From: Gloeomargarita lithophora Alchichica-D10
Lineage (GTDB): Bacteria; Cyanobacteriota; Cyanobacteriia; Gloeomargaritales; Gloeomargaritaceae
NCBI RefSeq assembly: GCF_001870225.1
Contig: NZ_CP017675.1
Span: forward strand, 1,867,791 to 1,931,790
Direction: 5' to 3'
Length of the DNA: 64,000 nucleotides
The notes beneath the pieces were generated by a model. It had not been told where the DNA came from. It was given only the letters and a program-made list of their open reading frames with translations, and did not search any database. This document shows positions 35,835-46,222 of the stretch, piece by piece (position 1 is the first letter of the stretch; every line of letters starts with the position of its first letter). Made by a program: the position numbers and the translations under genes.

Positions 35835-38216
35835 CTACAGCAACTCAACGGGGTCAACGTCAATAAGCAACTGCACCCCCTGGGGACACCGCCGATGCAA
35901 CCAACGTAAGTCCGGCCAGGGAGAATCATCAGTATTTTTTAATAACAACTGCCAGCGATAACGGTTCGCCAAGCGGGGAATAAATGCGGGAGCCGGACCA
36001 ATACATTCCCAATGTTCACTTTGTAATTGTATGGCTAACTTTTGGGCAGTTTGTGCCACCAAGTTCTCATCCAATCCACTCAAACGCAGGAGAACCAACC
36101 GTCCCCAGGGGGGATACCCCAGTTCCTGACGTTGGCGCAATTCCTGGGTCATCAACGCATTATACGCATAACAACATACTGCATCTAATACGGGATGTTC
36201 GCCGCTATAGGTTTGGATGATCACCTCCCCCGGTTGGTCACCCCGCCCCGCCCGCCCCGCCACCTGCAACAGGGTTTGCGCCGCCCGTTCCTGCGCCCGA
36301 TAATCCCCCAAATGCAACAACCCATCGGCGGCCAACACCACCACCAGGGTCACCTTCGGCAAGTCCAAACCCTTGGTCAGCATCTGCGTCCCCACCAACA
36401 CATCCGCCGCCCCGCTCTGAAATTCCTGCATAATTTCCCGGTGCGCCCCCTTGCCACTGGTGCTGTCCCGGTCGTAGCGCAACACCCGCAACTGCGGCCA
36501 AAGTCGCTGTAATTCCTGCACCACCCGTTGCGTCCCACAACCAAAATGTTTGAGAAAGCTGGAATCACAGGCGGGACAACGCTGGGGTTGCAATTGCCGC
36601 CAATTACAGTAATGACAATATAATAATGGTTCCTGGGCTACTTCCGCCTGATGATAGGTGAGGGACACCTCACAGCGGGGACAGGGCAAGACATAGCCAC
36701 AGGCACGACAGGAAACAAAGGTGCTGTGACCCCGGCGGGGGACAAATAAAATTGCCTGCTGGCTCTTGTCCTGCAATTGTACAATTTTTTGCTGGACATA
36801 TTGACTGAACAGGGAGAAATTTTTTTTCACCAATTCCACCCGCATATCCACCAACCGAATCGGCGGCAAAGGGCGGGGGGGAATCCGTTCCGGTAGGGAG
36901 ATATAACCCCTGCTCTCCGCTAAAGCGTGCCAGGTTTCCGCACTGGGGGTCGCCGACCCAAAAATAATCGGACAATGTAATGCTTGTGCTCGCCACTGTG
37001 CCACCGTCCGGGCATGGTAACAGGGAGCCATCTGGCTTTGTTTGAAACTGGCATCGTGTTCCTCATCCAAAAGGATCAACCCCAAATGCGGTAGAGGGGC
37101 AAATACCGCCGAGCGGGTGCCAATCACCACCCCCGCCTCCCCCTGCCACACCGCCCGCCAGGTATCGTAGCGTTCGCCTTCGGACAGGCCACTGTGGTAC
37201 ACCCACACCTGGGAGCCAAACCGTGCCCGAAACCGCTCGGTCAATTGGGGGGTGAGGCCAATTTCAGGAATAAGTACTAACGCTTGCTTTTTTTGCGCTA
37301 GTATAAATGCAATTACTTGTAAGTACACTTCTGTTTTGCCAGAACCGGTGATGCCATGCAGTAAAATTTCTGTATATTGTCGAGATGCTACCGCCTCAAG
37401 AATTTTGGTGACCGCCACCTGCTGATCGGTCGTTAAACAGCGGGGTTGATCCGGGGTGACCCCCTGCATTTCCCGCCGTAGCCATTGCCGTTTTTGTAAG
37501 GTAATCACCCCTAATTTTTCTAGTTTTTGTAAAGTTATTGCACTTGTTTTAACCTGCTTTTGTAGATCATGGTGCCAGAGTTCGCCGCCCTGATGTTCTA
37601 GCACTTCCACCACCCGTTTCTGCGCCGGGGTCAACTCGGTTTTATCCCCAGTACACAGGGTAACCAATTGCCGGTACTGCGCCTGGGGTGAACCAGGAAA
37701 GTAACAGTAGGAAGTAATCACAGACAACTGGGACAATTCCCGCAGGGCAGTGCTACAACCGGGTACTTTTTGCTCTAAATAACGGCGGCTGTAATCCCTA
37801 GTTCCCGCACTTAAAATATCCCACAACTTTTGGGCTTTGACCGACAGAGTAGAGGGTGGTGGGGTGGCGGTTAGTGTTACCCGGTTTTGACTGCGCCGAA
37901 AAACCCCTGGCGGTAATGCTAATCGCAATACATTAACCAGAGATGTTTGGTAATAGCCTGCCACCTGTTGTAATAACGGCCAATAATCAGAGGGGAATAA
38001 TTTTGTATGGATAATCGCTGTAATTGGTTTCACCTGCGCCGCAGTAAGTTCCTTGGGTAATTCGCTCACCCACCCGAACACAATCCCCGCCAACGTGCGA
38101 CTACCGAAGGGCACCTGTACCACATCCCCCGGTGTGACCCCCGCAATGGCTTGATAGGTGAATACTTCAGTTGTGCCGGGTACATCCACCAGCACCTCAA
38201 CCCACGGGGCAAACAT
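35835..38216 (-). CDS. priA: primosomal protein N' (replication restart helicase)
   Basis: PriA is the 3'-5' helicase that reloads the replisome at stalled forks. The 793-aa protein, from MFAPWVEVLVDVP, has an N-terminal DNA-binding domain, Walker A GITGSGKTEVYLQ, the DEEHDASFKQSQ box and LFGSATPS-like motif III. Paired zinc-binding Cys clusters lie in CRACGYVLPCPRCEVSLTYH and CHYCNWRQLQPQRCPAC. VGTQMLTKGLDLPKV follows. The ATG at 38214-38216 lies 2 bp after the gcvP stop; the longer frame to 38249 would overlap gcvP. Confidence 0.95.
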   Translation of the reverse strand: MFAPWVEVLVDVPGTTEVFTYQAIAGVTPGDVVQVPFGSRTLAGIVFGWVSELPKELTAAQVKPITAIIHTKLFPSDYWPLLQQVAGYYQTSLVNVLRLALPPGVFRRSQNRVTLTATPPPSTLSVKAQKLWDILSAGTRDYSRRYLEQKVPGCSTALRELSQLSVITSYCYFPGSPQAQYRQLVTLCTGDKTELTPAQKRVVEVLEHQGGELWHHDLQKQVKTSAITLQKLEKLGVITLQKRQWLRREMQGVTPDQPRCLTTDQQVAVTKILEAVASRQYTEILLHGITGSGKTEVYLQVIAFILAQKKQALVLIPEIGLTPQLTERFRARFGSQVWVYHSGLSEGERYDTWRAVWQGEAGVVIGTRSAVFAPLPHLGLILLDEEHDASFKQSQMAPCYHARTVAQWRAQALHCPIIFGSATPSAETWHALAESRGYISLPERIPPRPLPPIRLVDMRVELVKKNFSLFSQYVQQKIVQLQDKSQQAILFVPRRGHSTFVSCRACGYVLPCPRCEVSLTYHQAEVAQEPLLYCHYCNWRQLQPQRCPACDSSFLKHFGCGTQRVVQELQRLWPQLRVLRYDRDSTSGKGAHREIMQEFQSGAADVLVGTQMLTKGLDLPKVTLVVVLAADGLLHLGDYRAQERAAQTLLQVAGRAGRGDQPGEVIIQTYSGEHPVLDAVCCYAYNALMTQELRQRQELGYPPWGRLVLLRLSGLDENLVAQTAQKLAIQLQSEHWECIGPAPAFIPRLANRYRWQLLLKNTDDSPWPDLRWLHRRCPQGVQLLIDVDPVELL

Positions 38217-38218
38217 TC

Positions 38219-41071
38219 CTAACCCGGATAATCCGTCATGGGCGGGCAACTACAGACAAGATTGCGATCCCCGTAGGCATTATCAATCCGCGCCACTGGC
38301 GGCCAAAATTTAACCTCCCGCAATCCGGGTACGGGATAGGCGGCCTGTTCTCGACTGTAGGAATGATGCCATGCGTTTGTAGCGACAATTTCTGCGGGGT
38401 GAGGTGCATTTTTTAGGACATTATCCTGGGGGTCGGCCTGCCCCTGGGCAATCGCCATCGCCTCATGGTAAATCCCAATCATCGCCTCACAAAACCGGTT
38501 TAATTCCGCCAAAGATTCGCTCTCCGTCGGCTCGACCATCAGCGTCCCCGCCACCGGCCAGGACATCGTGGGCGCATGAAACCCATAGTCCATCAGGCGT
38601 TTGGCCACATCTTCGACTTCAATGCCCGTCTGGATTTTGAGCGGACGCAAATCCAAAATGCACTCGTGCGCCACCCAGCCATGTTTGCCCCGGTACAACA
38701 CGGGGAAGTAAGGGTCAAGCCGCTGGGCAACATAATTGGCATTCAAAATAGCGATGCGAGTCGCCTGGGTTAAGCCCTCGGCACCCATCATTACCATGTA
38801 CATCCAAGAGATGGGCAAAATACTGGCACTACTCCAGGGAGCCGCCGCCACAGTCCCGATGCTGGACTGCCCCCCGGTGACAACCACCGGATGGGTGGGG
38901 AGAAATTCTCGCAAATGCTCCGCCACTGCAATTGGCCCCATCCCCGGCCCGCCCCCCCCGTGGGGAATGCAGAACGTTTTATGTAAATTGACATGACACA
39001 CATCAAACCCCAATTCCCCCGGACGGCACAAACCCACCAGGGCATTCAAGTTCGCCCCGTCCAAATACACCTGCCCGCCATACCCATGCACGATTTGGCA
39101 CAATTCCCGCACCCCGGTTTCAAAAACCCCGTGGGTCGAAGGATAGGTGAGCATTAGTGCCGCCAGTTGGTCAGCATATTGACTGGCTTTTGTTTGTAAA
39201 TCGTCCTCATCCACATTTCCCTGATTGTCACAGGCAACGGGCACCACCTGGAAACCCGCCATCACCGCACTGGCCGGGTTAGTCCCGTGAGCCGACTGGG
39301 GAATCAAACACACCCGGCGTTGGGGTTCACCCCGTTGTTGATAGTACTTACGAATGACTAACAAACCGGTCAATTCCCCCTGGGAACCGGCATTGGGCTG
39401 GAAGGACACCCCCGGCAAACCGGTAATATCCGCCAGCCAAGTAGTTAAATCTTCAAACAGTTGGTGATAACCCTGGGTTTGCTCAAGCGGCGCAAAGGGG
39501 TGAATGGCATTAAATTCCGGCCAGGAAACCGGGATCATTTCGCTGGTGGCATTGAGTTTCATCGTGCAGGAACCCAGGGGCATCATGGCATTAGTTAGGG
39601 ATAAATCCCGGCTCTGCAACCGATAAACATACCGTAAAAATTCTGTTTCCGAATGATACTTCTGGAACACGTCCTGGGCGAGAAAATTGTCCGTTCTCAT
39701 CCACACTTTTTGATTATGGACTGACGTTTGTGCGATCAGTTCCCCTAGCGCAAAAGGTAATGTTTCTTGACCATAGAATAAACTGAGTAACTTCTGTACA
39801 TCTGTCCAGGTGGTAGTTTCATCCAAATTGATACCTACCCCTTCTGTATAAAACCAATTCAAGTTAATTTTTGCGGTGGTAAATCGCTGGTGTAATTCAC
39901 GCCGTTGCATATCATTTAAGGTCAGAAAAATCGTATCAAAAAAGTCCTGAGATAGCACATCGTAACCCAGTTTTGTACAACCCATCGCCAGGGCTTTTGC
40001 CTTGTGGTGAATTTCCTGAGCAATACCCCGCAAACCCTCAGCCCCGTGATACACCGCATACATACTCGCCATTACGGCCAGCAATACTTGAGCAGTACAT
40101 ATATTGCTCGTTGCCCGCTCCCTGCGGATATGCTGCTCCCGGGTTTGTAAGGCTAACCGCAGGGCAGGTCGCCCCTGACTATCCTTGGATAATCCCACCA
40201 TGCGCCCCGGAATATGGCGTTTGTAGGCCGAGCGGGTGGCGAAATAGGCCGCATGGGGACCCCCATAACCCAGGGGCACCCCCAACCGTTGCGTACTGCC
40301 AATAGCAATATCCGCACCCCAAGCCCCCGGCGGTTTAAGTTGGGTCAAACTCAACGGATCCGCCGCCATAATCCCCAAGGCACCCACGGTCTGGGCACGC
40401 GTGAAAACCGGTTGGGGATCAACCAAAACCCCATGACTATTGGGGTATTGGAGCAAACAACCACAGGCGGTTTCATCTAAATTAAATGCGTGCGTTTCCG
40501 CCACTTGTAAATCAATTCCCACAGCTTCAGCACGGGTTTGTAAAACCGCCAAAGTTTGCGGCCAGCAATGGCGATCCACCCAAAAAGTCCGCCGTTGTTG
40601 TTGATGGACTTGATAGCTCAAAATCATCGCTTCCGCCGCCGCCGTTGCCTCATCCAAGAGGGACGCATTGGCTATATCCAATCCGGTTAATTCTGTAATC
40701 AAGGTTTGAAAATTAAACAGGGCTTCCAAGCGACCCTGGGCAATTTCCGCCTGATATGGTGTATAGGCAGTGTACCAACCTGGATGTTCTAAAACATTGC
40801 GCTGAATCACGGTTGGCGTAATGCAAGCATAATAACCCATCCCTTGATAACTTTTCCAGGTCTGGTTGCGTTGGGCTAAGACTTTCACCTGGGTGAGGGC
40901 TTGGGATTCAGTCGCCGCCGGGGGGGTGTGTAGGGGAGTAGTGGTGCGTAAATGGGCGGGCACCACCTGGGTAATCAGGGCTTCTAGGTCTGGACAGCCC
41001 AAAAAGCGCAACATCGTTTCCTGGTCTTTAGCCTTTAGCCCCAGATGGCGGGGCAAAAAAACATCGCTCAT
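38219..41071 (-). CDS. gcvP: glycine dehydrogenase (P protein of the glycine cleavage system)
   Basis: GcvP decarboxylates glycine with PLP, a main photorespiratory reaction. The 950-aa single-chain protein has both halves: an N-terminal [22 protein letters not shown] and a C-terminal half with the PLP lysine in [37 protein letters not shown] is also characteristic. Length and start (MSDVFLPRH) are normal, and gcvT and gcvH are not adjacent. The 95-bp upstream region shows no glycine riboswitch. Confidence 0.96.
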   Translation of the reverse strand: MSDVFLPRHLGLKAKDQETMLRFLGCPDLEALITQVVPAHLRTTTPLHTPPAATESQALTQVKVLAQRNQTWKSYQGMGYYACITPTVIQRNVLEHPGWYTAYTPYQAEIAQGRLEALFNFQTLITELTGLDIANASLLDEATAAAEAMILSYQVHQQQRRTFWVDRHCWPQTLAVLQTRAEAVGIDLQVAETHAFNLDETACGCLLQYPNSHGVLVDPQPVFTRAQTVGALGIMAADPLSLTQLKPPGAWGADIAIGSTQRLGVPLGYGGPHAAYFATRSAYKRHIPGRMVGLSKDSQGRPALRLALQTREQHIRRERATSNICTAQVLLAVMASMYAVYHGAEGLRGIAQEIHHKAKALAMGCTKLGYDVLSQDFFDTIFLTLNDMQRRELHQRFTTAKINLNWFYTEGVGINLDETTTWTDVQKLLSLFYGQETLPFALGELIAQTSVHNQKVWMRTDNFLAQDVFQKYHSETEFLRYVYRLQSRDLSLTNAMMPLGSCTMKLNATSEMIPVSWPEFNAIHPFAPLEQTQGYHQLFEDLTTWLADITGLPGVSFQPNAGSQGELTGLLVIRKYYQQRGEPQRRVCLIPQSAHGTNPASAVMAGFQVVPVACDNQGNVDEDDLQTKASQYADQLAALMLTYPSTHGVFETGVRELCQIVHGYGGQVYLDGANLNALVGLCRPGELGFDVCHVNLHKTFCIPHGGGGPGMGPIAVAEHLREFLPTHPVVVTGGQSSIGTVAAAPWSSASILPISWMYMVMMGAEGLTQATRIAILNANYVAQRLDPYFPVLYRGKHGWVAHECILDLRPLKIQTGIEVEDVAKRLMDYGFHAPTMSWPVAGTLMVEPTESESLAELNRFCEAMIGIYHEAMAIAQGQADPQDNVLKNAPHPAEIVATNAWHHSYSREQAAYPVPGLREVKFWPPVARIDNAYGDRNLVCSCPPMTDYPG

Positions 41072-41166
41072 GCGGTGCGGGCGTAGGTATGCCAGTCCAC
41101 CCTAGCGCATGGGACAGTAAACTGGTGTGCCAGAATAACTTCTGGGAATGATTACAATATCAATCC

Positions 41167-41598
41167 ATGTTTAATTCAGTACAATATCATCATATTGCCA
41201 TTCGTACAGGCAACATTCACCGGGCAATTGAGTTTTATACTGCCCTAGGGTTTCAGGTAAGCGAGCGATTTACGGCTGGGATCACCTTGGCCTGTTGGTT
41301 AGAGGGTCTGGGGATGCGTTTGGAGTTGATGCAGGTGCCCCTACCCCGTCCGGCTCCCGATGCCTTCGGGGATGAACATTATGTGGGTTACTACCATTTA
41401 TCGTTGCAGGTGACTGATGTGGAGCTATTTCTCGCCGAATTGTCTAAAAAATTCTCAGAACCCATAACTGTTTTACTCCCACCCACGGTGCAAGTCATTG
41501 GCCAGAAAAACTATCGCGTGGCATTTATCCAAGACTACGATGGTTTGCCAATTGAATTGATAGAAACTTTAGATAATCCTGGGGGTGAACCACATTAA
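41167..41598 (+). CDS. VOC-superfamily protein (glyoxalase/dioxygenase fold)
   Basis: The 143-aa protein begins VQYHHIAIRTGNIHRAIEFYTALGF, the typical first beta-alpha-beta-beta-beta unit with a metal-ligand His. A second unit contains YYHLSLQVTDVELFLAEL and FIQDYDGLPIELIE with a late Glu ligand. The metal site therefore appears complete. Members include glyoxalase I and ring-cleavage dioxygenases; the substrate is unknown. The gene is isolated and followed by a repeat. Confidence 0.85.
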   Translation: MFNSVQYHHIAIRTGNIHRAIEFYTALGFQVSERFTAGITLACWLEGLGMRLELMQVPLPRPAPDAFGDEHYVGYYHLSLQVTDVELFLAELSKKFSEPITVLLPPTVQVIGQKNYRVAFIQDYDGLPIELIETLDNPGGEPH

Positions 41599-41605
41599 GG
41601 CTAAA

Positions 41606-41783
41606 GGACATCTCTATAGCAATCCTAATTGGGTATGGCTACGCCACGCTAATGCCTACGGCACGCTATCGCTAACGCTATGAGAATAGCGGTCGCAGGG
41701 GGGCACCCCCCGTACTTGGTTCTCGGTAATATGGGCATTTCAGCGAGATAACTGTCTGCTGGTACAAATAAATAGAGGTGTCC
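41606..41783. repeat. full-length composite MITE-like repeat (178 bp)
   Basis: The left end GGACATCTCTATAGCAATCC merges both terminus types. It is followed by a GGCTACGCCACGC and GCCTACGGCACGC section, the core GCGGTCGCAGGGGGGCACC and the CAGCGAGATAACTGTCTGC motif. The right end is AATAGAGGTGTCC. The ends pair as GGACA(T/C)CTCTAT over 12 bp. No coding frame is present. Confidence 0.8.
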
Positions 41784-41851
41784 TAGAATCAAACAGGGAG
41801 TTGTGCCCCTAGGATTTTTTCATATCATTCAAACATGAGTGCTATAAAATA

Positions 41852-42268
41852 ATGGATTCCCCCCTGATTACCCTGATTCTTCTCGGTTTTGCCACGGTTA
41901 GCGGCGATTTCTACAGCAATGATGCACCCATCAAAGCCCAGGTGCCTGCACATCCTGCCCATTCTAAAGTCATGGCCGGTTCGCTTTGGCAAGTGGTTAC
42001 CCCACGTTTGAACTGTCGTCGCCAAGCCGCTACCCAAGCAACGATTGTCAGGCAATTTCGGCGGGGGGACATTTTGGAAGCAGAAGTCGGGCGCGGGGGT
42101 GCCGATGAGGTACTGCGGAATGTTTTGGATACCAATGGTAAACCCTGGATGTGGGTGCGTTATCGTACCACCCGCCCTGAGGACGCCTGTTTTGTGCGTG
42201 CCCATCGGCGTTTGATTCAACCGCTGGCGGGTCAGGTTAGGGGGAAACCGGCGGACGGGCGAAATTAG
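41852..42268 (+). CDS. secreted SH3-like domain protein (138 aa)
   Basis: The N-terminus (MDSPLITLILLGFATVSG) looks like a short signal peptide. The mature part has WQVVTPRLNCRRQAATQATIV and FRRGDILEA, a bacterial SH3-like pattern with the LN-C-R motif common in cyanobacterial proteins, and ends with CFVRAHRRLIQPL. Such domains often bind peptidoglycan. The 3' end overlaps the convergent tolC gene by 32 bp. The role is unknown. Confidence 0.7.
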   Translation: MDSPLITLILLGFATVSGDFYSNDAPIKAQVPAHPAHSKVMAGSLWQVVTPRLNCRRQAATQATIVRQFRRGDILEAEVGRGGADEVLRNVLDTNGKPWMWVRYRTTRPEDACFVRAHRRLIQPLAGQVRGKPADGRN

Positions 42269-43838
42269 CAAAATTAAAGGGCGCATTCCCCACCGCCCGC
42301 TCCAGGGATGCCAAGGCACGGTTGTAACCCAAAACTGCCGTTACCAGGTTTCCCTGCGCCTGGGTGAGGGCATTTTCCTGGTTAATCACATCGGTTTGGG
42401 TGCCCACCCCCGCCTGGAACCGCAGACGCGCCAAGCGTAAACTCTCATTGGCCTGTTCTAGGGCTAATGCCGCCGTTTTGATATTGGCCTCATTCGCCCG
42501 CAGGTCACTAAACGCCTGCTCCACCTGGAAGCGCACCTGGTTGCGGACGTTGGCATAGCTAATATCCGCCACCGCAATGTTGGCCGTTGCTTGCCGTGCC
42601 CCCGCCAAGGCCGCCCCGCCGTCAAATAGGGTGAAACTAAACTGCAAACCAAACACATACCCCTGCCCAAAGCCGCCTTTATCCAAACCCGTGGGGCTTT
42701 CATAAAAACGCAGGTAGTCCGTCTGGGCAAACAAAGCCAAATTCGGACGAATCCCAGACAGGGCAATCTCCCGCTGGGCTTCCTGGAACCGCCGCTGGGA
42801 CAACTGCACCACCAATTCCGGTCGCTGTTGCCACCCCAAAATAATGCTCTGATCCAAGGGGGTCGCCCACTGCCCCGCCGTCTCAATCGGGTCAGAGGCG
42901 GTCACCGCCACCTGATTGCCGAGGCTGAGAATTTGCACCAGATTCCGCTGGGCGACCCGCTGATCCCGCAGGGCATTCACCAACTGTTGCTGGGAATTGG
43001 CCAACTGCACCTGCGCCTGGAGGACAGCAAACTGGGTACCCACCCCGGCGCGCAACTGCGCCTGGGCATCCCGCAAACTCACCTCCGCATTCCGCACCGC
43101 CGACTGGCCGATCCCCACCTGGGCATCCGCATTTTGCACATCGTAGTAAGCACTACTCACATCCAACTGCAATTCCTGCGCCACCTGCACCCCATTCAAG
43201 ACCGCCTGGCGTAATTGCTCCTGTGCCTGTTGGATTTGCCCGCCCCGTTGGCCGCCGGTATAGATATTGTAATTCAAGCGTAAGGTGCCATCCCAGGTGA
43301 TGGATGCGCCCTCGTTGGAACCACTGACCACGTTGGCCACCGAACCCCCGACGGCGTTGATGCGGGCGACCCGTCCAGAAATTTCCGATTGAGCCGATTC
43401 AGTGCGCTGAAAATTGGACTGAAAATCCAGGGTGGGAAACAGGGCGGCCTGGGCTTGGCGCAACCCGGCACGGGCAGCATCAATGCGGGCACGGGCGACC
43501 TGCAAATCCCGGTTGGTCTGGGCGGCCAATTCAAGGCTTTGGCGCAAACTCAGGGCTTGGTTGGTCTTAATATCAACCTGCGCCGGTTCTGTAGGCGTTG
43601 TCAGGGGATTTTCCTCCGGTAGCACGGGAGCCAACAGGGGGGGTAAATTGCGAAAATCCTGAACGCCAGGGGAATTGGGGGGTACGGGCGTGACGGGAGC
43701 AACGGCGGGTAAACCGGGCACATCACCGGGCGTGACCGGATTGGTTTCGGTTTCCGCACTCACTGGGGGGATTGCTCCGTAGATAATTCCCACCGCCACC
43801 ATGCCAGACAGCCACCAGCGTACCGGACTTGCATTCAT
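42237..43838 (-). CDS. TolC-family outer membrane efflux/secretion protein
   Basis: The 533-aa protein has a signal peptide (hydrophobic residues 8-28, cleavage after VSA), a Pro-rich linker to ~90 and then two OEP domains. The helical repeats RARIDAARAGLRQAQAALFP and QVAQELQLDVSSAYYDVQNA are typical of the coiled barrel, and QTDVINQENALTQAQGNL closes the second repeat. Cyanobacterial TolC homologues export proteins, S-layer material or drugs with ABC or RND partners, none of which is adjacent. The Pro-rich N-terminal extension is common in cyanobacterial members. Confidence 0.9.
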   Translation of the reverse strand: MNASPVRWWLSGMVAVGIIYGAIPPVSAETETNPVTPGDVPGLPAVAPVTPVPPNSPGVQDFRNLPPLLAPVLPEENPLTTPTEPAQVDIKTNQALSLRQSLELAAQTNRDLQVARARIDAARAGLRQAQAALFPTLDFQSNFQRTESAQSEISGRVARINAVGGSVANVVSGSNEGASITWDGTLRLNYNIYTGGQRGGQIQQAQEQLRQAVLNGVQVAQELQLDVSSAYYDVQNADAQVGIGQSAVRNAEVSLRDAQAQLRAGVGTQFAVLQAQVQLANSQQQLVNALRDQRVAQRNLVQILSLGNQVAVTASDPIETAGQWATPLDQSIILGWQQRPELVVQLSQRRFQEAQREIALSGIRPNLALFAQTDYLRFYESPTGLDKGGFGQGYVFGLQFSFTLFDGGAALAGARQATANIAVADISYANVRNQVRFQVEQAFSDLRANEANIKTAALALEQANESLRLARLRFQAGVGTQTDVINQENALTQAQGNLVTAVLGYNRALASLERAVGNAPFNFANFARPPVSP

Positions 43839-43935
43839 GCGTTTCTACCCTCACACCACCCGCACTCCCACAATAGCCCTTCGGTTCACCCCTTGACAAT
43901 CAGATTGACAATTCAGAGAGCGTACCAGAGGCGGA

Positions 43936-45456
43936 TTAAAGCGGCCACCAGTTCGCCCGTTTACTGCCAGTGGGTAGTTTGGTCGCCCAGTTGGTGCGTG
44001 CCGCCGCCAGTTGGTCATTGGCGACTAAAGCTCCCTCCAAGTTGGCACCACACAGGTTGGCATCCCGGAGATTGGCATTGCGGAGGTAGGCATCGGTCAG
44101 GTCCGCATTGCGGAGGTCGGCTCCCTGGAGATTGGCAAAACTCAGGTAAGCCTTGTGCAGATTGGCCTTCTGGAGATTCGCCCCCTGCAAATTCGCCCGC
44201 CCTAAATTGGCTTCTTCCAGGATGGTTTCCCGCAGGTTGGCCTTGCTCAACACCGTTTCCGTCAGGATACAGCCCACCATCGTCTCCCCCTGGAGGTCAA
44301 AATCCCGAAAGTCCTGACCCGCAAAGTCTTTCTTGCCCCGGCGCAGGGCATCCTTCAAACGACTCTGGGTGAGCTTACCGCTGTCCGTATCCCCTTCTTC
44401 CATGTTCAGGGCACGGGCTTTGCGGGCACGGATCGCCGCCGCCAACCGACTGGCCTGACTGTCCCCACTCGTGATCTCTTCCGGCGGGGGAGGCACCACC
44501 GGGGTGGGGGCAGGACTTTGGGTGCGGATGCCCTGGGAAAGGCTACTGTAATGGGGTTCTAGGTCTAACGCCCGGATCACGGCACCGGCAGTAGCATAGC
44601 GTTGTTTCAGAGAAACGGCCAGCATTCGGTCTAACACCTGGGCAAAGGCATCACTCACCCGCACATACTGGCGCCAGCGGATTTCCCCGGTTTGGGGGTC
44701 AATTTCCAATTCCTTGGGGGATTTGCCCGTGAGTAGGTACAAACAGGTGCCCCCCAGGGCATAAATATCGCTGGCATACACTGGGCGCATGGACAACTGC
44801 TCCGGCGGCGCATACCCAGCCGTACCAATGGCAAACTGGGTCAACTCCCCTTCCGCCCCACTGGGAATTTGTCCCACCTGTTTCACCGCCCCAAAATCAA
44901 TCAGGATCAATTCCCCATCCACTTTGCGGCGCATGATATTCGCCGGTTTAATATCCCGATGGATGGTGCCATGCTCGTGGATATACTGCAAAACCGGGAG
45001 CATCTGGCGCAGAAACAACTTAGCCGAACCCTCCTCAAACGGCCCCCCTTCGCGCACCTCCGCCTGGAGGGTTTTGCCATCCACAAATTCCTGTACCATA
45101 TAAAAATGGGGCGGGTCGGCAAAATAATCCCGTAAACTGGCCAAGCGGGGGTGGTTTCCCAACCGACCCATAATTTCCGCCTCCCGCTCAAACAAATCCT
45201 TGGCCATCTGATATACATGGTCATCCGGGTTATTCACCGGCGGGCGCAGTTGTTTGATCACACACAGGGGCTTCCCCGGCAGATTTTCCTCCACCGCAGC
45301 AAAGGTCGCCCCAAACCCCCCGTAACCCAAACATTTCTTCATGCGATATTCCCGCCCCCGATGCCCCAGGATCAAACCTGACCCACAATTGCCGCACACC
45401 AGCGAACCTTCCGGGTTCTGAGGGCGGGTACAGGTGGGGTTAAAACAGTAACTCAC
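43936..45456 (-). CDS. spkB: SpkB-type serine/threonine kinase with pentapeptide repeats
   Basis: The 506-aa protein starts with a Cys motif (CFNPTC...NPEGSLVCGNCG). A Hanks-type kinase domain follows (~35-300): a Gly-loop variant GYGGFGATF, the lysine in CVIKQL, HRDIKPANIM, and LIDFGAVK in place of DFG-x-A. After a linker, pentapeptide repeats (ANLxx/ADLxx) fill ~390-490. The same order is known for SpkB of Synechocystis, implicated in motility and oxidative-stress responses, where the Cys motif matters. The substrate here is unknown. Confidence 0.9.
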   Translation of the reverse strand: MSYCFNPTCTRPQNPEGSLVCGNCGSGLILGHRGREYRMKKCLGYGGFGATFAAVEENLPGKPLCVIKQLRPPVNNPDDHVYQMAKDLFEREAEIMGRLGNHPRLASLRDYFADPPHFYMVQEFVDGKTLQAEVREGGPFEEGSAKLFLRQMLPVLQYIHEHGTIHRDIKPANIMRRKVDGELILIDFGAVKQVGQIPSGAEGELTQFAIGTAGYAPPEQLSMRPVYASDIYALGGTCLYLLTGKSPKELEIDPQTGEIRWRQYVRVSDAFAQVLDRMLAVSLKQRYATAGAVIRALDLEPHYSSLSQGIRTQSPAPTPVVPPPPEEITSGDSQASRLAAAIRARKARALNMEEGDTDSGKLTQSRLKDALRRGKKDFAGQDFRDFDLQGETMVGCILTETVLSKANLRETILEEANLGRANLQGANLQKANLHKAYLSFANLQGADLRNADLTDAYLRNANLRDANLCGANLEGALVANDQLAAARTNWATKLPTGSKRANWWPL

Positions 45457-45640
45457 CGGGAATCCATTTTTTAGGACAGTTTTTTCTACTCTAATCTATT
45501 CCCCTCTCGACAGCATAGGGAAAATATACGGTTAAGATAAGGTTAAGAACGGGGACAGACGGGAACCCCACGGGAATGTTACCATTTGAAAAATGAGGTC
45601 AATTCCTGACCATATCGGTGAAAAAACGGGAGTGATAAAG

Positions 45641-46165
45641 ATGATCTACAAACGTTTGGTTCTGGGTTTACTCGCCACGTTGAGTGTGGTAGGTGGGGCA
45701 GGGGTAGCGGTTGGTCAGGGTTCCGGGTGGACGCTGTGGGGTGGCCCGAAAAAAGAACTGCGGTATTCGGCGGATTCGGGGCAGATCGGCCAATGGGATC
45801 GCTATTACCTGAATGTGCCCCGGCAGAGTATTGCGGTGGCGGAGTATTACATTACCTATCCCCAGCATTACCGGGGGGAACTCGACCCCAAGCAGGTGGA
45901 GGTGGTACGCAGTCGGAGCCAGGGCAAAGACCAGCAAAAGTTCCGGCTGGGGGAGGCGGTGCTTGACCAGGAGAACCGGTTGTTGCGGATTGCCCTGATT
46001 GACCCGGTGCCCGCCGATACGCCGGTGGATATTGTCCTGTCCAATGTGCGTAATCCCCGTAATAGCGGCATGTTTTTCTTTAATTTGCAGGTACTCAGTC
46101 CGGGGGATATTCCCTTGCCCCGGCAGGTGGGGACGTGGGTGATTACTATGGGGGTGCGGGATTAG
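45641..46165 (+). CDS. DUF2808 secreted protein (174 aa)
   Basis: The ATG at 45641 is chosen because a signal peptide follows at once (MIYKRLVLGLLATLSVVGGA, cleavage near VAVGQG); the longer frame from 45593 would bury it. The mature part contains YYLNVPRQSIAVAEYYITYP and DPVPADTPVDIVLSNVRNPR, the pattern of cyanobacterial DUF2808 proteins. They are periplasmic or outer-membrane-associated with unknown function. The gene is monocistronic as far as visible. Confidence 0.8.
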   Translation: MIYKRLVLGLLATLSVVGGAGVAVGQGSGWTLWGGPKKELRYSADSGQIGQWDRYYLNVPRQSIAVAEYYITYPQHYRGELDPKQVEVVRSRSQGKDQQKFRLGEAVLDQENRLLRIALIDPVPADTPVDIVLSNVRNPRNSGMFFFNLQVLSPGDIPLPRQVGTWVITMGVRD

Positions 46166-46222
46166 GGGTGATGGGGGTAAATTCTGGGCTAAAATAGCCT
46201 TTATTTGCCCATTTTTTGAACC

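Noticed and set aside
41072-41166. Glycine riboswitch before gcvP
   Set aside because: Too short and without the paired aptamer pattern.
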